Assembly: GCA_039803925.1 (NCBI GenBank)
Contig: JBDRZL010000010.1
Location: 1-60,708, forward strand
Direction of reading: 5' to 3'
Length of the DNA stretch: 60,708 bases
DNA from: a candidate division WOR-3 bacterium
GTDB lineage: Bacteria; Hydrothermota; Hydrothermia; Hydrothermales; JAJRUZ01
Under the pieces are notes generated by a model, which searched no databases, was not told the DNA's origin, and worked only from the letters and a program-made list of their open reading frames with translations. Shown here piece after piece: positions 7,484 through 16,406 of the stretch (the first letter of the stretch is position 1; every line of letters starts with the position of its first letter). The translations under genes were made by a program, and so were the position numbers.

Positions 7484-9529
7484 TCATTTAAAGAATTTTC
7501 CACAAGAGGGACATCTATAAAAAGTTTTTTTATTTTTATAAATTTTAAAAGAATAATCAAAAGAACAGTAGGGACATCTTTTTTCAAAGGGAGGAAAAGC
7601 TGATACAAATTTACACTCTGGATAAAGAGAACAACCATAAAAAATTTTTTTGTTTTTTCTTTTAACTAAATAACCCTTTTTACATTCAGGGCACAAAAAT
7701 TTCTTTTCAATATAATCCCTTTTATATTTACATTCTGGAAAATTTGAACAGGAAATAAACTTACCATATTTACCCCATTTTACTAAAAGCCTTTCTCCAC
7801 ACTCAGGACATTGCTCCTCAAGATATTCTTCAAGATATTCCTTTTTCAAACCATAAAGATTTTCCTCTACTTTAAATAGAACTTTACTGAATTCTTCCCA
7901 GAAATTTTTGAGAAATTCCTTCCTCCCTAAATTTCCTTTTTCAATTTCATCAAGTAAATCTTCCATTTTCTTAGTAAATTCAACATTAAAAATTTCAGGA
8001 AATTCCTTTACAAGTATATCACAAACTTTTTTACCAAGTTCAGTAGGGAATAAAGTTTTACCTCTTTTTTCCACATAATTTCTCTGATAAAGAATTTCAA
8101 TTATTGGAGCATATGTTGAAGGTCTACCAATTCCAAGTTTTTCTAAAGTCTTAATAAGTTCAGCCTCTGTATATCTTTCAGGTGGATTCGTTTCTTTCTC
8201 TAAAATATTTACATCCTTTATTTTTAATGTTTCCCCTTTTGAAAGCTGAGGAATATAGATTTCCTCAAAATCTTTTCCTATTATTTTCATAAACCCATCA
8301 AAAACTATCTTTTTACCTTTTATTTCTCCTTCAATTTCGCCATTTATAAACTTTATTTTTTTATACTCTACTTTTGCATTTTCAGAAAAAGATGAAAGGG
8401 TTCTTAAATATATAATTTCATAAAGTTTAAGTTCATCCTCCTTTAAATAATTTGAAAGGTCCTCTGGTTTTAAGTTTAACTTTGTAGGTCTTATTCCCTC
8501 ATGTGCTCCCTGAATTCTCCCTTTTTCCTTAAATACTCTCTCCTTTTTTCTAACATATTCCTCCCCGAAAATTTCTCTTATCTTCTTTTTAATCTCAGGT
8601 ACTACTTTCTCACTTATTCTCACAGAATCTGTTCTGTGATATGTTATAAGCCCTATTCTTCCTTCAGGAGTTTCAAGTCCTTCAAATAATCTCTGTGCTA
8701 TCTGCATTGTTTTACCAGGTGAAAAAGAAAGAATCTTGGAAGCACTTTCCTGTAAAGTGCTTGTTTTAAAGGGTTCAGGTGGAGTTATTTCTCTAATTTT
8801 ACTTTCTACATTCTCTACTTTTATAAGAGAATTAAACACTTTATTTTTTATTTCTTCTGCAAACTCTCTTTCCTTTATTTTGCTTACATCCTTCCCCTTA
8901 TATTTTTTTATCTCACCTTTAAACTCAACTCCATTTTTTAAAAATATAACTTCAACCTTAAAAAATTTCTCTGGTATAAATTTCTCTATTTCTCTTTCTC
9001 TTTCTACCAATAATCTCAAAGCAACAGTCTGAACTCTCCCTGCAGATAGTCCCCTTTTTATCAATTTCCAAAGTAGTGGTGAAACCTTATAACCTACAAT
9101 TCTGTCAAGGATTCTTCTTGAAAATTGTGATTCCACTTTATTCATATCAATCTCAACAGGATTCTCCACTCCTTTTTTAACTTCCTCTTCTGTTATTTCG
9201 TAAAAAAGCACTCTTTTGGCATCACTTCTTTTAATTATCTCCTTTATATGAAAAGCAATTGCCTCTCCTTCTCTATCAGGATCTAAGCCCAATAAAATTT
9301 TTTCAGCATCTTTTGCTTCTTTTTTTAGCTCTTCTAAAATTTTTTTCTTACTTTCTATTATTTCAAATTCTGGTTCAAAATCTTTTTCTATATCAATTCC
9401 AAATTTATTTTCAGGTAAATCTTTAACATGACCCCTTGAGGCAAGAACCTTAAATTCACCTTTTAGATATTTTTCAATCGTCTTTGCCTTTGACGGAGAT
9501 TCCACTATAAGAATATTTTTCTTTTTCAT
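7484..9529 (-). CDS. topA: DNA topoisomerase I (type IA)
   Basis: A 681-residue enzyme that relaxes negative supercoils by transient cleavage of one strand. The N-terminal Toprim domain starts NILIVESPSKAKTIEKYL and contains the metal-binding LGLDPDREGEAIAFHI. The catalytic tyrosine is in IGLITYHRTDSVRIS. Three C-terminal zinc ribbons of CxxC type follow (CPECGERLL, CPECKKGYL, CPYCSFDYS). Length and order match bacterial TopA. The start ATG overlaps the stop of the MFS gene by 4 bases, so it is translated from the polycistronic message. Confidence 0.96.
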   Translation of the reverse strand: MKKKNILIVESPSKAKTIEKYLKGEFKVLASRGHVKDLPENKFGIDIEKDFEPEFEIIESKKKILEELKKEAKDAEKILLGLDPDREGEAIAFHIKEIIKRSDAKRVLFYEITEEEVKKGVENPVEIDMNKVESQFSRRILDRIVGYKVSPLLWKLIKRGLSAGRVQTVALRLLVEREREIEKFIPEKFFKVEVIFLKNGVEFKGEIKKYKGKDVSKIKEREFAEEIKNKVFNSLIKVENVESKIREITPPEPFKTSTLQESASKILSFSPGKTMQIAQRLFEGLETPEGRIGLITYHRTDSVRISEKVVPEIKKKIREIFGEEYVRKKERVFKEKGRIQGAHEGIRPTKLNLKPEDLSNYLKEDELKLYEIIYLRTLSSFSENAKVEYKKIKFINGEIEGEIKGKKIVFDGFMKIIGKDFEEIYIPQLSKGETLKIKDVNILEKETNPPERYTEAELIKTLEKLGIGRPSTYAPIIEILYQRNYVEKRGKTLFPTELGKKVCDILVKEFPEIFNVEFTKKMEDLLDEIEKGNLGRKEFLKNFWEEFSKVLFKVEENLYGLKKEYLEEYLEEQCPECGERLLVKWGKYGKFISCSNFPECKYKRDYIEKKFLCPECKKGYLVKRKNKKIFYGCSLYPECKFVSAFPPFEKRCPYCSFDYSFKIYKNKKTFYRCPSCGKFFK

Positions 9530-10791
9530 TTTCTTTTTAAAAGAAAAAATATAGTAGAAATCATTAAAATTAAACCGTTAAAAAATATAATTTTGGCTGG
9601 ATAAATCCATTCAGCAAGAATTCCAAAAATATAGGATAAAATAAGGAATATACCATTTATAATTAACTCCTTACTCGCAAAAATTCTTCCCCTGAATTCT
9701 GAAGGAACATTTTCATGTAAAAGGGTATCTTGAGAAATCATAACAGGTGAAAGCAAAAGACCACCTAAAAAGGATAAAAATCCTATATAGGCAAATTTTT
9801 TGAGAAAGGGAAAGATTATAAGTAAGGCTGAGATTGTAAGAAAGGAATAAATGATAACATTTTTTCTGTCCCATTTATCACCAAGAAAACCCAATATAAA
9901 AGCACCTGAAGCCATTCCAAAAGCTGTTAAAGCCCCAAGTTTTCCAACTCCAGTTGTTCCATATCCAAGAAACTGTTGAACTAAAATAACAATCAAAACA
10001 TATACATTTGCACCTACAAAAACAAGAAATAAAATAGAAAAAAGAACAAAGGATACATTTTTATCTTTCTTTATCAATGAAATGGCGTCTTTTAAATCAG
10101 AAACAGTTTTTTGAAAATAATTTTTTTCCTCCTCAATTATTAATTTTGCAAGTTCTTCTTTTTTATGTGTTCTGTGGTCAGGAATAAAAATAAAAATTAA
10201 AAAAAAGCCCGAAAGGAAAAAAGTGATTCCATCAAGATAAAAACCCGCTTGCCATCCCTCAATACCAAAATTTTTCCATATTTCCCAGTCTACAATAAGT
10301 CCTCCTAAAAAAAGACCAAGAACTGTTGCAAGTCTTCCAGCTAAAGTTATAGTTGAATTAGCTGCTAAAATTTCATCACTTGATTTTAAAAGTCCTGGTA
10401 CTATAGCCATTTTTGTTGCATTATAAACAACACCTATAAGAAAAACAAAAAAGACTATAAAATACATGGGAAATATATGTCTGAAAGATAAAACGAGAAG
10501 AGGTATCATAATAACAAGTATAGCTCTTGCAAAATCACCAAAAATAAGTATTTTTTTTCTATTCATCTTGTCAGCAATTATACCTGCAATTGGTCCAAAA
10601 ATAACACCTGGAATTGTAAAAAAGAAAGCAAGATGTGAAAAGGCAACCGAATGTCCATAAGCGTAAGCTCTAACAAGCGCTATTAAAGCCATATGGTCAA
10701 GTTTATCTCCTATAAGGGAAATTGTTTGAGCAAGGGAATATAAAAGAAAATTCCTGTTTTTAAAAACTTTTGTAATTCCCTTATCTTTCAA
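9526..10791 (-). CDS. Major facilitator superfamily transporter
   Basis: A 421-residue protein with about 12 hydrophobic segments. The loop between segments 2 and 3 has GIIADKMNRKKILIFGD, the MFS signature (GxxxDRxGRR). The related loop FLGDKWDRKNVIIYS occurs in the second half. N-terminal RNRNFLLYSLAQTISLIGD-like residues (here FKNRNFLLYSLAQTISLIGD) place it with the EntS/MFS_3-type exporters rather than sugar permeases. Substrate unknown. It overlaps the GT4 gene by 11 bases and topA by 4. Confidence 0.85.
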   Translation of the reverse strand: MKDKGITKVFKNRNFLLYSLAQTISLIGDKLDHMALIALVRAYAYGHSVAFSHLAFFFTIPGVIFGPIAGIIADKMNRKKILIFGDFARAILVIMIPLLVLSFRHIFPMYFIVFFVFLIGVVYNATKMAIVPGLLKSSDEILAANSTITLAGRLATVLGLFLGGLIVDWEIWKNFGIEGWQAGFYLDGITFFLSGFFLIFIFIPDHRTHKKEELAKLIIEEEKNYFQKTVSDLKDAISLIKKDKNVSFVLFSILFLVFVGANVYVLIVILVQQFLGYGTTGVGKLGALTAFGMASGAFILGFLGDKWDRKNVIIYSFLTISALLIIFPFLKKFAYIGFLSFLGGLLLSPVMISQDTLLHENVPSEFRGRIFASKELIINGIFLILSYIFGILAEWIYPAKIIFFNGLILMISTIFFLLKRK

Positions 10792-11929
10792 TTTTTATTT
10801 TCTCCTTAATTTCAAAATAATAGGACTCAACTTGAGATGCTATTTTATCCCAGGAAAATTTTTCTATAACTTTTTTTCTTCCCATTTCTCCCATCCTTAT
10901 TCTTAAATCCTCATTTTTCAAAAGATAGATTAATTTTTCAGCAATATCATCAGGATTTTTTGGCTCTGAGAAGAAACCCTCCTTTCCATCTTCTAAAACA
11001 AATCTGTAACCCTCTATATTTGAAGCTACAACAGGAACAGATGATGCCATTGCTTCAAGTAAAACAATCCCCTGAGATTCGTACCCTATAGCAGGGGAAC
11101 AAAAAACATGTGAATCAGCGTAAATTTTAGGTAAATCTTCAAAGGAGACTCTCCCGAGAAATGAAACATTATCCTTCAATTCAAATTTTGCTTTTTCTTT
11201 TTCAATTCTTAATAGAGGGCCAGTTCCAACAGCTATAAGATGAGCATCCTTTACTTCATTTATCACTCTTTTAAAAGCTTTTCTTAAATATTTAAAACCC
11301 TTTCTTTGCTCAAATCTCCCTACGAACAAAACAATCTTTTTATTTTTTGGTAAATTACTTTCTCCCTTTTTTGAAGGACTGAACCTTTCAATATCAACTC
11401 CGTTTGGAATAATTCTGTATTCGCCACCGAAATGCCTCTTTATTGAGTCTCTTGCAACTGGAGAAACAGCAATTTTTCCATCAATTTTTTCAAAGATTTT
11501 AATCAAATGTCTTTTAAATATTTCATAAAGTTTTGAAGGGTCGTGAGCAGCATGAAATGTAGAAAAATTTAAGGTATTGGAGTACTTTAAAGCATAATAG
11601 GGCATCATAGGGGCAAGGGGACCATGAGTATGAATAATATCAAATTTACCTTTTTCAATTATTTCCTTTATTTTCTTTCCACCTCTTGCAGAAAAAGTAA
11701 TTCTGCCAACAGATTTATTAAAAAGAATCGGAATTGATTTTCCTATCCTTATTGTCTTTTCATCATCTTTATAATCAGGAAAATCATCTTTACTATAACC
11801 ACATGTTAAAACATAAACATCGTGACCCCTTTTTTCTAATTCTTTTTTTAAATGATAAATATGTTCAGAAATTCCTCCTACATAAGGATAATAAAAATCA
11901 GAAGCAAATAGAATCTTTAAATTTTTCAT
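10781..11929 (-). CDS. Glycosyltransferase family 4
   Basis: A 382-residue GT-B enzyme. The N-terminus has ASDFYYPYVGGISEHIYHL, the acceptor-side glycine-rich loop seen in PimA/MshA-like enzymes. The C-terminal half has VGRFEQRKGFKYL and ESQGIVLLEAMASSVPVVAS, the EX7E nucleotide-sugar motif of family 4. It transfers a sugar from a nucleotide donor, probably to a lipid or surface glycan at the cytoplasmic membrane. The exact linkage cannot be deduced. It overlaps its neighbours by 4 and 11 bases in the aminotransferase-GT4-MFS-topA run. Confidence 0.88.
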   Translation of the reverse strand: MKNLKILFASDFYYPYVGGISEHIYHLKKELEKRGHDVYVLTCGYSKDDFPDYKDDEKTIRIGKSIPILFNKSVGRITFSARGGKKIKEIIEKGKFDIIHTHGPLAPMMPYYALKYSNTLNFSTFHAAHDPSKLYEIFKRHLIKIFEKIDGKIAVSPVARDSIKRHFGGEYRIIPNGVDIERFSPSKKGESNLPKNKKIVLFVGRFEQRKGFKYLRKAFKRVINEVKDAHLIAVGTGPLLRIEKEKAKFELKDNVSFLGRVSFEDLPKIYADSHVFCSPAIGYESQGIVLLEAMASSVPVVASNIEGYRFVLEDGKEGFFSEPKNPDDIAEKLIYLLKNEDLRIRMGEMGRKKVIEKFSWDKIASQVESYYFEIKEKIKIER

Positions 11930-13122
11930 TTATTTTTTTCTTTAAATTTCTTAATTCCCTCTAAAAATATATTTAAAGCAACCTCCAGTTTATTTGAATT
12001 TAAAACAAAGGCTATTCTTACTTCATTTTCACCTTTTCCTTTTGTAACATAAAATCCATTACCAGGTGCCACCATTACAGTTTTCCTTTCTATTTCAAAA
12101 TTCCTTAATAAGAACTCTGTATACCTTTCACTGTTAATATCCTTTAAATCAACCATCGTATAAAAGGCGCCGTGTGGTTCAAAGGAAAAAATATAATCCG
12201 AACTCATTAATATTTTCATTCCCATTTTTATTCTCTTTTCGTACTCTTTCCTACATTCTTCTATGAATTTATCCTCCTTATTAATAACCTCAGCACAGGC
12301 ATACTGTTCAATAAGAGGAGCAGAAAGTCTCGCCTGCATTAGTTTTAAAATATTTTCCCTTAATTTTTTATTCCTTGTAACAAGAGCACCAATTCTTGCT
12401 CCACAGAGAGAATATCTTTTGGATACTGAGTCAGCCACAATTGCTAAATCATAAATTTCCTCAAATTCAAGAATTGAATAATGTTTATAATCTCCATATA
12501 CAAATTCCCTGTATACTTCATCGGCTATTATAAAAAGATTGTGTTTTTTTGCTAACTTGATTAAAACCTCTATTTCCTCCTTAGAGTAAACTTTTCCAGT
12601 TGGATTGTTAGGATTTGCGTAAACAATAGCTCTTGTTTTCTTATTAATATATTTCTCTATTTCCTTTTCAGGAGGTAGTAAGAAATTGTTCTTTATAGAG
12701 GTCGGAATTGGAACAAGTTTAACACCTGCAATTTTGGCAAAAGTATTATAATTTGTATAAAAGGGCTCAAATACAATTATTTCTTCTCCCCAATCAGAAG
12801 TACTGAAAAAAGAAAAAATAAGTGCTTCACTACCTGCTATTGTTACAAGGACATCTTCAGGTTCAATTTTATATCCCCTTCTTAAATAATATCTGTACCA
12901 GGCATCTTTGAGTTCAGGAATGCCATCAGAGGGGCCGTATCCAATTATTTCTTTATTAAACTCTCTTATAACTTTAAAAAAAGTTTCAGGAGGTTTAACA
13001 TCAGGTTCTCCAATATTAAGATGAAAAACTTCTATACCCTTCTTTTTTGCTTCATTAGCAAAGGTATAAAACTTTCTTATAGGAGAATATTGAGCCTCTT
13101 GAATTCTTTTTGATATTTTCAT
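11926..13122 (-). CDS. PLP-dependent class I/II aminotransferase (aspartate aminotransferase-like)
   Basis: A 398-residue fold-type I enzyme. Visible motifs are HLNIGEPDVKPPETF at the N-terminus, NPNNPTGKVYSKEE, the cofactor aspartate in IADEVYREF, and the lysine that binds pyridoxal phosphate in DSVSKRYSLCGARIG. A C-terminal RIAF holds the carboxylate-binding arginine. This pattern fits the aspartate/tyrosine/aromatic aminotransferases; the preferred amino acid is not certain. It is the first gene of an overlapping run with GT4, MFS and topA, 35 bases after the thiamine-binding protein gene. Confidence 0.88.
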   Translation of the reverse strand: MKISKRIQEAQYSPIRKFYTFANEAKKKGIEVFHLNIGEPDVKPPETFFKVIREFNKEIIGYGPSDGIPELKDAWYRYYLRRGYKIEPEDVLVTIAGSEALIFSFFSTSDWGEEIIVFEPFYTNYNTFAKIAGVKLVPIPTSIKNNFLLPPEKEIEKYINKKTRAIVYANPNNPTGKVYSKEEIEVLIKLAKKHNLFIIADEVYREFVYGDYKHYSILEFEEIYDLAIVADSVSKRYSLCGARIGALVTRNKKLRENILKLMQARLSAPLIEQYACAEVINKEDKFIEECRKEYEKRIKMGMKILMSSDYIFSFEPHGAFYTMVDLKDINSERYTEFLLRNFEIERKTVMVAPGNGFYVTKGKGENEVRIAFVLNSNKLEVALNIFLEGIKKFKEKNK

Positions 13123-13157
13123 TTTTTAAATTTTAAAAAATTGGGTTTGAACCATAT

Positions 13158-13469
13158 TTATTTTTTAAAATGTTTTTTAAGGGATTCAATCTTATCAAGA
13201 GGACTCTGCTCTTTATCCCTCCTTTCATCAATCTTTATTACCGTTGAAACTCTCATTGCTCCCTTTCTAAACATCACCTCCTGCATTTTAATTATAGCCT
13301 TAAAAATTTTTTCTTTATCACCATAAAGAATTGTAAACATTGGATCTATCTCATACTTTATATCAGGATATTTATCAAGAACTTTCAAACTTTCTGCTAT
13401 AAACTCTGAAACTGAGGCGCTTCCTGTGCCAATAGGTGTAATACTAACAGCAACAATTACTTTTTTCAT
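13158..13469 (-). CDS. MTH1187/YkoF-like thiamine-binding protein (UPF0045)
   Basis: A 103-residue protein matching the small MTH1187 family along its whole length: VSITPIGTGSASVSEFIAES at the N-terminus, and a conserved centre and end with RVSTVIKIDERRD. Family members form ferredoxin-like dimers or tetramers, and some bind thiamine or hydroxymethyl-pyrimidine. The physiological role is not established. It has its own promoter: TATAAT ends 7 bases before the ATG, overlapping a perfect inverted repeat (see next entry). Confidence 0.85.
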   Translation of the reverse strand: MKKVIVAVSITPIGTGSASVSEFIAESLKVLDKYPDIKYEIDPMFTILYGDKEKIFKAIIKMQEVMFRKGAMRVSTVIKIDERRDKEQSPLDKIESLKKHFKK

Positions 13470-13476
13470 ATTTATG

Positions 13477-13503
13477 ATTATACTTTTAAAAGATTTTAAA
13501 AGT
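13477..13503 (-). promoter_or_regulatory. Promoter with overlapping 10-bp perfect inverted repeat
   Basis: On the minus strand TATAAT occupies 13482-13477 and ends 7 bases before the ATG at 13469, so transcription should start at or next to the start codon. Immediately upstream, 13482-13503 is a perfect inverted repeat with arms ACTTTTAAAA and TTTTAAAAGT around a 2-base centre. It covers the spacer of this promoter and lies just past the secG stop codon. It could be an operator for a dimeric repressor. Its A+T content makes it a poor terminator hairpin. Confidence 0.45.
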
Positions 13504-13506
13504 AAA

Positions 13507-13869
13507 TTATTTTTTCTCTTCCTTTACCTTCTCTTCTTGTAAGGGAAGAGGTGAATTTTCTCCTTTTGGCTCCTCTGAAAATAATGGAATAATATTAGAA
13601 ATACCCGGTCTTTCAGTAATCCGGGCTCTATTTTCAGGTGAACTGGATTTTGAGACAATTGCAATTAAAATAGCAAGAAGCCCTATAAAAGCAGCAAGTC
13701 CCCAGGTCAATTTCTGGAAAAAAGTTGGAGCACCTCTAACACCAAGAAGGTCCTGAGCACCTCCACCAAAAAAAGCACCAAGCCCCCTTCCCCTTGGTTG
13801 CTGAACGAGAATAACTGCAATTAAAATTATTACAAGGAATACATGTAAAAAAATTAAAAGAGCTAACAT
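13507..13869 (-). CDS. secG: Preprotein translocase subunit SecG
   Basis: A 120-residue protein with two membrane segments. The conserved core VILVQQPRGRGLGAFFGGG lies between them, the hallmark of SecG. It assists SecYE/SecA-driven export across the inner membrane. The C-terminal tail is charged and longer than the minimal form. The start overlaps the end of tpiA by 7 bases, and tpiA-secG is a common gene pair. It is the last gene of the rpsP operon. Confidence 0.93.
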   Translation of the reverse strand: MLALLIFLHVFLVIILIAVILVQQPRGRGLGAFFGGGAQDLLGVRGAPTFFQKLTWGLAAFIGLLAILIAIVSKSSSPENRARITERPGISNIIPLFSEEPKGENSPLPLQEEKVKEEKK

Positions 13870-14621
13870 AATATATAATTTAAAGCAATTTTTATAAGTT
13901 TTGCAAACAAATCTCCTTTCAAAGAGGTTCCTCCAACAAGACCACCTGAAATCTCTTCCTTTGAAATAAGAGGGTCAAAATTCTCAGGGGTTATACTTCC
14001 TCCATACAATACAGGAACCCTTACACCATAATTATTTTCCATAAATTCAATTATAAACTTATGAGCTAAAAGTGCTTCATCAGGAGTTGCTACCCTTCCT
14101 GTTCCTATTGCCCAAACTGGCTCATAGGCTATTATTATTTTTTTAATTTCTTCTTTTTGAAGAAACTTAAAACCTTCCCTTATCTGTATTTCAAGAACTT
14201 TTTCTATTTCTCCTTTTTCTCTTTCCTCAAGTGTTTCACCAACACAAAAAACAGGTTCAAATCCAAATTCTATTGCCTTTTTTAATTTTTTTGCAAGTAA
14301 ATCATCATCTTCTTTAAAAATTTTTCTCCTTTCTGAATGACCTATTATTACTCTTTTTACTTTTAAATCTTTAAGATGTAAAGGAGAAATCTCACCTGTA
14401 AAAGCACCCTTTTCCTCAAAATACATGTTTTGAGCACCAACTTCAACATTTATCTTTGACAGAATCCTTTTTGCATAACTTATGTGAGTAAAAGGAACAA
14501 AAACTGCTACTTCAATTTTTCCACTTTTATCACTATACTCCTTCAAAAAATCATCTCTCCACTTTTTAATATCTCCCTTTAACATATTCATTTTCCAGTT
14601 TCCGAATATAAATTTTTTCAT
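13863..14621 (-). CDS. tpiA: Triosephosphate isomerase
   Basis: A 252-residue TIM-barrel enzyme that interconverts dihydroxyacetone phosphate and glyceraldehyde 3-phosphate in glycolysis. Residues visible: FGNWKMN (catalytic Lys), IIGHSERR (His), AYEPVWAIGTGRVATP (catalytic Glu plus the mobile loop 6) and VLYGGSITPENF (phosphate binding). Full length for the family. The start overlaps the rnhB stop by 4 bases. Confidence 0.97.
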   Translation of the reverse strand: MKKFIFGNWKMNMLKGDIKKWRDDFLKEYSDKSGKIEVAVFVPFTHISYAKRILSKINVEVGAQNMYFEEKGAFTGEISPLHLKDLKVKRVIIGHSERRKIFKEDDDLLAKKLKKAIEFGFEPVFCVGETLEEREKGEIEKVLEIQIREGFKFLQKEEIKKIIIAYEPVWAIGTGRVATPDEALLAHKFIIEFMENNYGVRVPVLYGGSITPENFDPLISKEEISGGLVGGTSLKGDLFAKLIKIALNYILC

Positions 14622-15238
14622 AAAACCCCCTTTTCTTTTAAAATTGTTTTAATAGGTTCAAAAGTTTTCCTGTGTAAGGGAGAAACTCCCTTTTTCTTTA
14701 TCATTTCAACATGAAAATCAGAATAGTACCCTTTATTTATATCAAATCTATAATCGGGGTAAACTTCGTGCATTGCCTCCATCCACATATCCCTTGTTAC
14801 CTTTGCTATTATACTTGCTCCTGCTATTACATCAATCCTTTTATCACCCTTTATAACCACAATCTGTCTCTTTTTTAAAGATTTGATTTTAAATCCATCA
14901 ACAAGAATAAGGTCAGTCCTTATTCTTAAATTTCTTATTGCTCTTTTCATTGCAAGGTAATTTGCCTCCTGAATACCGATTCTATCAATCTCTTCTGGAA
15001 AAACAAATCCCACACCAAATCTAATATTTTTTTCTAATAACCTGTCTAAAAACTCTCTTCTTTTCTCATAAGTTAAAATTTTTGAATCCCTTACAAAAGA
15101 AATATTTTCTCCTTCTGGAACATATAAGGCACAAGCAACTATCGGACCTGCAAGAGGACCCCTTCCTGCTTCATCTACTCCAATTGGTTTTTTTGCCTTT
15201 ATATTAATATAATCTAAAAACCTGTAAACACTCTCCAA
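14618..15238 (-). CDS. rnhB: Ribonuclease HII
   Basis: A 206-residue enzyme that nicks RNA-DNA hybrids and removes single ribonucleotides from DNA. Motif I is GVDEAGRGPLAGPIVACA with the metal-binding Asp-Glu. Further acidic residues are in LILVDGFK and in the IIAKVTRDMWMEAMHEVYPD block, all typical of RnhB. Length matches the family. It follows rplS with one base between, the usual bacterial rplS-rnhB order. Confidence 0.95.
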   Translation of the reverse strand: MESVYRFLDYINIKAKKPIGVDEAGRGPLAGPIVACALYVPEGENISFVRDSKILTYEKRREFLDRLLEKNIRFGVGFVFPEEIDRIGIQEANYLAMKRAIRNLRIRTDLILVDGFKIKSLKKRQIVVIKGDKRIDVIAGASIIAKVTRDMWMEAMHEVYPDYRFDINKGYYSDFHVEMIKKKGVSPLHRKTFEPIKTILKEKGVL

Positions 15239-15239
15239 A

Positions 15240-15614
15240 TTACTTCAACTCCTTAATCCTTGCCTTTTTACCTTTCTTCTCCCTTATCCAGAAAATTTTT
15301 GCCTTTCTTACCTTTCCCCTTCTAACAACCTCTATTTTTTCAATAAAAGGTGAATGGAGAGGAAATGTCCTTTCAACACCGATTCCCTGAGTAACTCTTC
15401 TAACAGTAAAAGTTTCTGATAATCCACTCCCCCTTCTTTCAAGAACAATACCTTCAAAAGGCTGAATTCTTGTCTTTTCTACAAGTTTCTTTGTCTTCGT
15501 ATCTTCCTTTAATTCGGTAATCTTAACATGAACTCTAACAGTATCACCTGCCCTGAAATCAGGAATATCCTTTTTCATAAATTTTTCTTCAACTTTTTTT
15601 ATGAGAGTCTCCAT
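15240..15614 (-). CDS. rplS: 50S ribosomal protein L19
   Basis: A 124-residue protein. The family core is clear: [13 protein letters not shown] at the start, [36 protein letters not shown], and the basic end [21 protein letters not shown]19 sits at the 30S-50S interface. No strong Shine-Dalgarno precedes the ATG. A hairpin lies in the 61-base leader after trmD (15633-15653), so expression may be separately tuned. Confidence 0.96.
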   Translation of the reverse strand: METLIKKVEEKFMKKDIPDFRAGDTVRVHVKITELKEDTKTKKLVEKTRIQPFEGIVLERRGSGLSETFTVRRVTQGIGVERTFPLHSPFIEKIEVVRRGKVRKAKIFWIREKKGKKARIKELK

Positions 15615-15632
15615 TTCTTAAAAAAATTTTTA

Positions 15633-15653
15633 AAAGGAGAATTGAACTCCCTT
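15633..15653 (-). terminator. Stem-loop with T-rich tail between trmD and rplS (attenuator or partial terminator)
   Basis: On the minus strand AAGGGAG pairs with CTCCTTT (seven pairs, one G-U) around the loop TTCAATT. It is followed by TTTT, then A-rich sequence and a run of seven T. It sits between the trmD stop and the rplS start. This could end part of the trmD message or form an L19 autoregulatory site. The stem-loop also resembles a tRNA T-arm, but no other tRNA parts are present. Confidence 0.4.
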
Positions 15654-15675
15654 AGATAAACTTTTTGAAAATTAA

Positions 15676-16404
15676 TTATACCTTTTCCTTTAATTCCTTT
15701 TCAATCTCTTTTAAGAGAATTTTATCCTCCTCCTCTAAATTTGCCCTTTCAATAAGGTCTTTTCTCTTCAAAAGTGTTTCTTTAAGAGCCTCTTTTTTTA
15801 AATACTTTCTTATTTCTTCATGATTCCCTGAAATCAAAATTTCTGGAACTTTTTTTCCTTCAAATTCTCTGGGTTTTGTGTAAACAGGGTAGCCAAGGAC
15901 TCCTTTCTCAAAAGAATCTTCTTCTCTTGAATCCTTATCTCCCATTGAGCCGGGTAAAAGTCTTGAAACTGCATCAATAAGTACATATGCTGCTGGTTCC
16001 CCTCCTGATATAACATAATCACCTATGGAAATTTCATCATCCACATAATCTCTTATTCTTTCATCAATTCCCTTATATCTTCCACATATAATTGTTATAC
16101 TTTCTTTTTTTGATAAATCATGTATTATTTTTTGATTTAAAACCTTTCCTCTTGGATCCAAAAGAATTTTATAAGTATTTTCCTTTATACTTTTTAAAGC
16201 CTTTACAGTAACATCAACCCTTATAACCATTCCTCCTCCCCCACCGTAGGGTCTATCATCCACCTCCTTTGGACCTTCTGCAAATTTTCTTAAATCAATT
16301 GCTTTAAGTAAAAGGGAACCTGATAATATTGCTCTTTTTATTGGACCAAATTCTTTAATCTTTTCAAAAAAATCAGGAAAAAGTGTGATGCAATAAATAT
16401 TCAT
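15676..16404 (-). CDS. trmD: tRNA (guanine-N1-)-methyltransferase
   Basis: A 242-residue SPOUT-class enzyme that methylates G37 of tRNAs reading CNN codons, preventing frameshifts. The trefoil-knot AdoMet site is seen in DDRPYGGGGGMV, IICGRYKGIDERI and YVISGGEPAAYVLIDAVSRL, followed by LPGSMGDKDSREEDSF. Length and order match the family. It overlaps no neighbour; rimM ends 2 bases before it. The last codons include GTATAAT over the stop codon, which could act as a -10 for rplS. Confidence 0.96.
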   Translation of the reverse strand: MNIYCITLFPDFFEKIKEFGPIKRAILSGSLLLKAIDLRKFAEGPKEVDDRPYGGGGGMVIRVDVTVKALKSIKENTYKILLDPRGKVLNQKIIHDLSKKESITIICGRYKGIDERIRDYVDDEISIGDYVISGGEPAAYVLIDAVSRLLPGSMGDKDSREEDSFEKGVLGYPVYTKPREFEGKKVPEILISGNHEEIRKYLKKEALKETLLKRKDLIERANLEEEDKILLKEIEKELKEKV

Positions 16405-16406
16405 TT

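Noticed and set aside
13138-13160. GGTTCAAACC resembling a tRNA T-loop between the thiamine-binding and aminotransferase genes
   Set aside because: Only three stem pairs form and no other tRNA arm is nearby. Chance in A+T-rich sequence is likely.
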